Assembly: GCA_021769425.1 (NCBI GenBank)
Contig: JAETSX010000035.1
Coordinates: forward strand, 1-36,475
Length of the DNA: 36,475 nucleotides
Source of the DNA: Eubacterium sp.
Lineage (GTDB): Bacteria > Bacillota > Clostridia > Lachnospirales > Lachnospiraceae
Direction of reading: 5' to 3'
How positions within the stretch are numbered: the first letter of the stretch is position 1; every line of letters starts with the position of its first letter. Positions 35,522 through 36,475 of this stretch are shown in pieces. Below the pieces are notes generated by a model. That model searched no databases. It saw only the letters and a program-made list of their open reading frames with translations, and was not told the DNA's origin. The translations under genes and the position numbers were made by a program.

Positions 35522-36367
35522 GTGGCTGACAGAGATCAGACGTCCCTCAGACATCTTAGGGTGTCAGGAAAGCAGGGCAGCAGGGGAAACAGAACATACA
35601 GATATATTGCAGTCTTGATTTGCCTTGGGATTTTAGCGTTTCTTTTCTTCATCCTGAACATCTGTATTGGCAGCGTCAGGGTTTCATTGACGGAATTCGC
35701 CGGGCAAAAAGGCAGTGAAACAATCACAAAAATTTTATGGGATATCCGGCTTCCCAGAGCGGCGGCAGTCCTGATTCTCGGAGGGGCCCTGTCTCTTGCG
35801 GGATATCTGCTGCAGACATTTTTTAACAATCCCATTGCCGGACCTTTTGTTCTGGGAATTTCTTCCGGCGCAAAAATGGCGGTGGCTCTTGTGATGGTCT
35901 TTCTTATGGGAAGGGGCGCCCGGGTGTCATCCTTTGCCATGATTCTTGCCGCATTTCTGGGCGCTATGCTGTCTATGGGATTTGTATTGCTGATGTCCCG
36001 CAAAATCAACAATATGTCAATGTTGGTGGTAAGCGGCGTTATGATTGGCAATATATGTTCTGCCATTACGGAACTGGTGGTGACTTTTGCGGAGGATGCG
36101 GACATTGTAAATCTCCATAACTGGTCCAGAGGCAGTTTTTCCGGGATGACCTGGGACAACGTAAAAGTAATGGCCGCAGTGGTGTCTGTTACTGTTTTGG
36201 CAGTCTTTCTGATGTCCAAGCCGCTTGCCGCCTATCAATTGGGGGACGCCTATGCCAGAAACGTAGGGGTGAATATCCGTCTGCTTCGGGTGTGCATTGT
36301 GGTTTTTTCCAGTATTTTATCGGCGTGTATTGTAGCCTTTGCAGGGCCGATTTCCTTTGCTTTATAG
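35522..36367 (+). pseudogene. FecCD-family ABC permease (iron chelate/cobalamin uptake), 3' truncated
   Basis: 281 residues of a FecCD/BtuC permease: membrane helix IAVLICLGILAFLFFILNI, then DIRLPRAAAVLILGGALSLA, GYLLQTFFNNPIAGPFVLGI with SSG, the middle helices, and VGVNIRLLRVCIV near the end. The family normally continues past GPISFVG with two or three more helices and about 55 residues. Here GPISF is followed by AL and a TAG, and no homology follows. The break at about 36358 looks like an insertion site. The start is a GTG with AGGAG 9 bases upstream. With the binding protein also broken, this importer is inactive unless another copy exists. Confidence 0.82.
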
Positions 36368-36475
36368 GAAATTGCGATTTTTAAAGAGGTAAAAAAGAAC
36401 AGGAGTTCACCGAACATATGTTAGATAAACTCCTGCCAGGGTATGACGATAAGACGATACTGCTTAGAAGATATA
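36358..36475 (+). mobile_element. Probable left end of an inserted element, with the start of an ORF at 36418
   Basis: The permease homology stops abruptly at about 36358 and unrelated AT-rich DNA follows. An ATG at 36418 opens a frame reading MLDKLLPGYDDKTILLRRY that runs off the window; AGGAG lies 12 bases upstream. CAGGAGTT (36400-36407) is inverted at 36428-36435. An ORF starting soon after the junction would fit an insertion sequence with its transposase, but 19 residues do not identify a family and no terminal repeat can be confirmed. Confidence 0.35.

Overview
The window looks like a chromosomal contig from a Clostridia-class Firmicute, most likely of the family Lachnospiraceae. The reasons are the gene order asp23-nusB-xseA-xseB-ispA-dxs-tlyA-nadK-argR-recN-spoIVB, the radical-SAM DUF512-der-plsY block, the sporulation protease SpoIVB, an inverted-domain GH3 glucosidase with a C-terminal membrane helix, purine-rich Shine-Dalgarno sites and extended -10 promoters. 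Every gene I can support lies on the + strand. I see no rRNA, tRNA or CRISPR array.

Layout. (1) 1-1490: an AT-rich tyrosine recombinase gene broken by a one-base frameshift, the remnant of an integrated element at the left edge. (2) 1.7-12.6 kb: an intact, tightly packed housekeeping run for an envelope/Asp23 protein, transcription antitermination, exonuclease VII, isoprenoid precursor synthesis (IspA, Dxs), a TlyA methyltransferase, NAD kinase, ArgR, RecN and SpoIVB, closed by a strong terminator. (3) 12.6-23.6 kb: an accessory block. It holds an alkyltransferase-like (ATL) protein without the catalytic cysteine, an acidic small ORF, an XRE regulator with an ABC exporter, a LytTR response regulator with a frameshifted GHKL kinase, a chimeric and broken pair of GH3 glucosidases, a palindromic intergenic repeat, and a 36-residue single-helix membrane protein with its own promoter and terminator. 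(4) 23.6-33.6 kb: a second intact housekeeping block with the DUF512 radical-SAM protein, Der, PlsY, a small Hanks-type Ser/Thr kinase, a topoisomerase IV-like pair and an aldo/keto reductase with two ferredoxin clusters. (5) 33.6-36.5 kb: a decayed cobalamin-related region. It has a CD3324-family pseudogene with an in-frame stop, a strong promoter, a cobalamin riboswitch and terminators. After these come a fused remnant of a CbiK-like lipoprotein and an ABC substrate-binding protein, and a FecCD permease cut short near the right edge, apparently by an inserted element.

How it fits together. Core genes are all open. Lesions (frameshifts, a nonsense codon, two deletion-type gene fusions, a truncation) fall only in accessory genes: integrase, sensor kinase, glucosidases, CD3324, cobalt/cobalamin uptake. 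This looks like continuing decay of accessory functions rather than random sequencing error, although the single-base lesions need read support. Both edges carry mobile-element traces, which suits a contig bounded by repeats. I did not find a convincing complete new defence or biosynthetic system. The best novelty candidates are the 36-residue membrane protein, the ATL variant, the 178-bp palindromic repeat and the duplicated argR start region.
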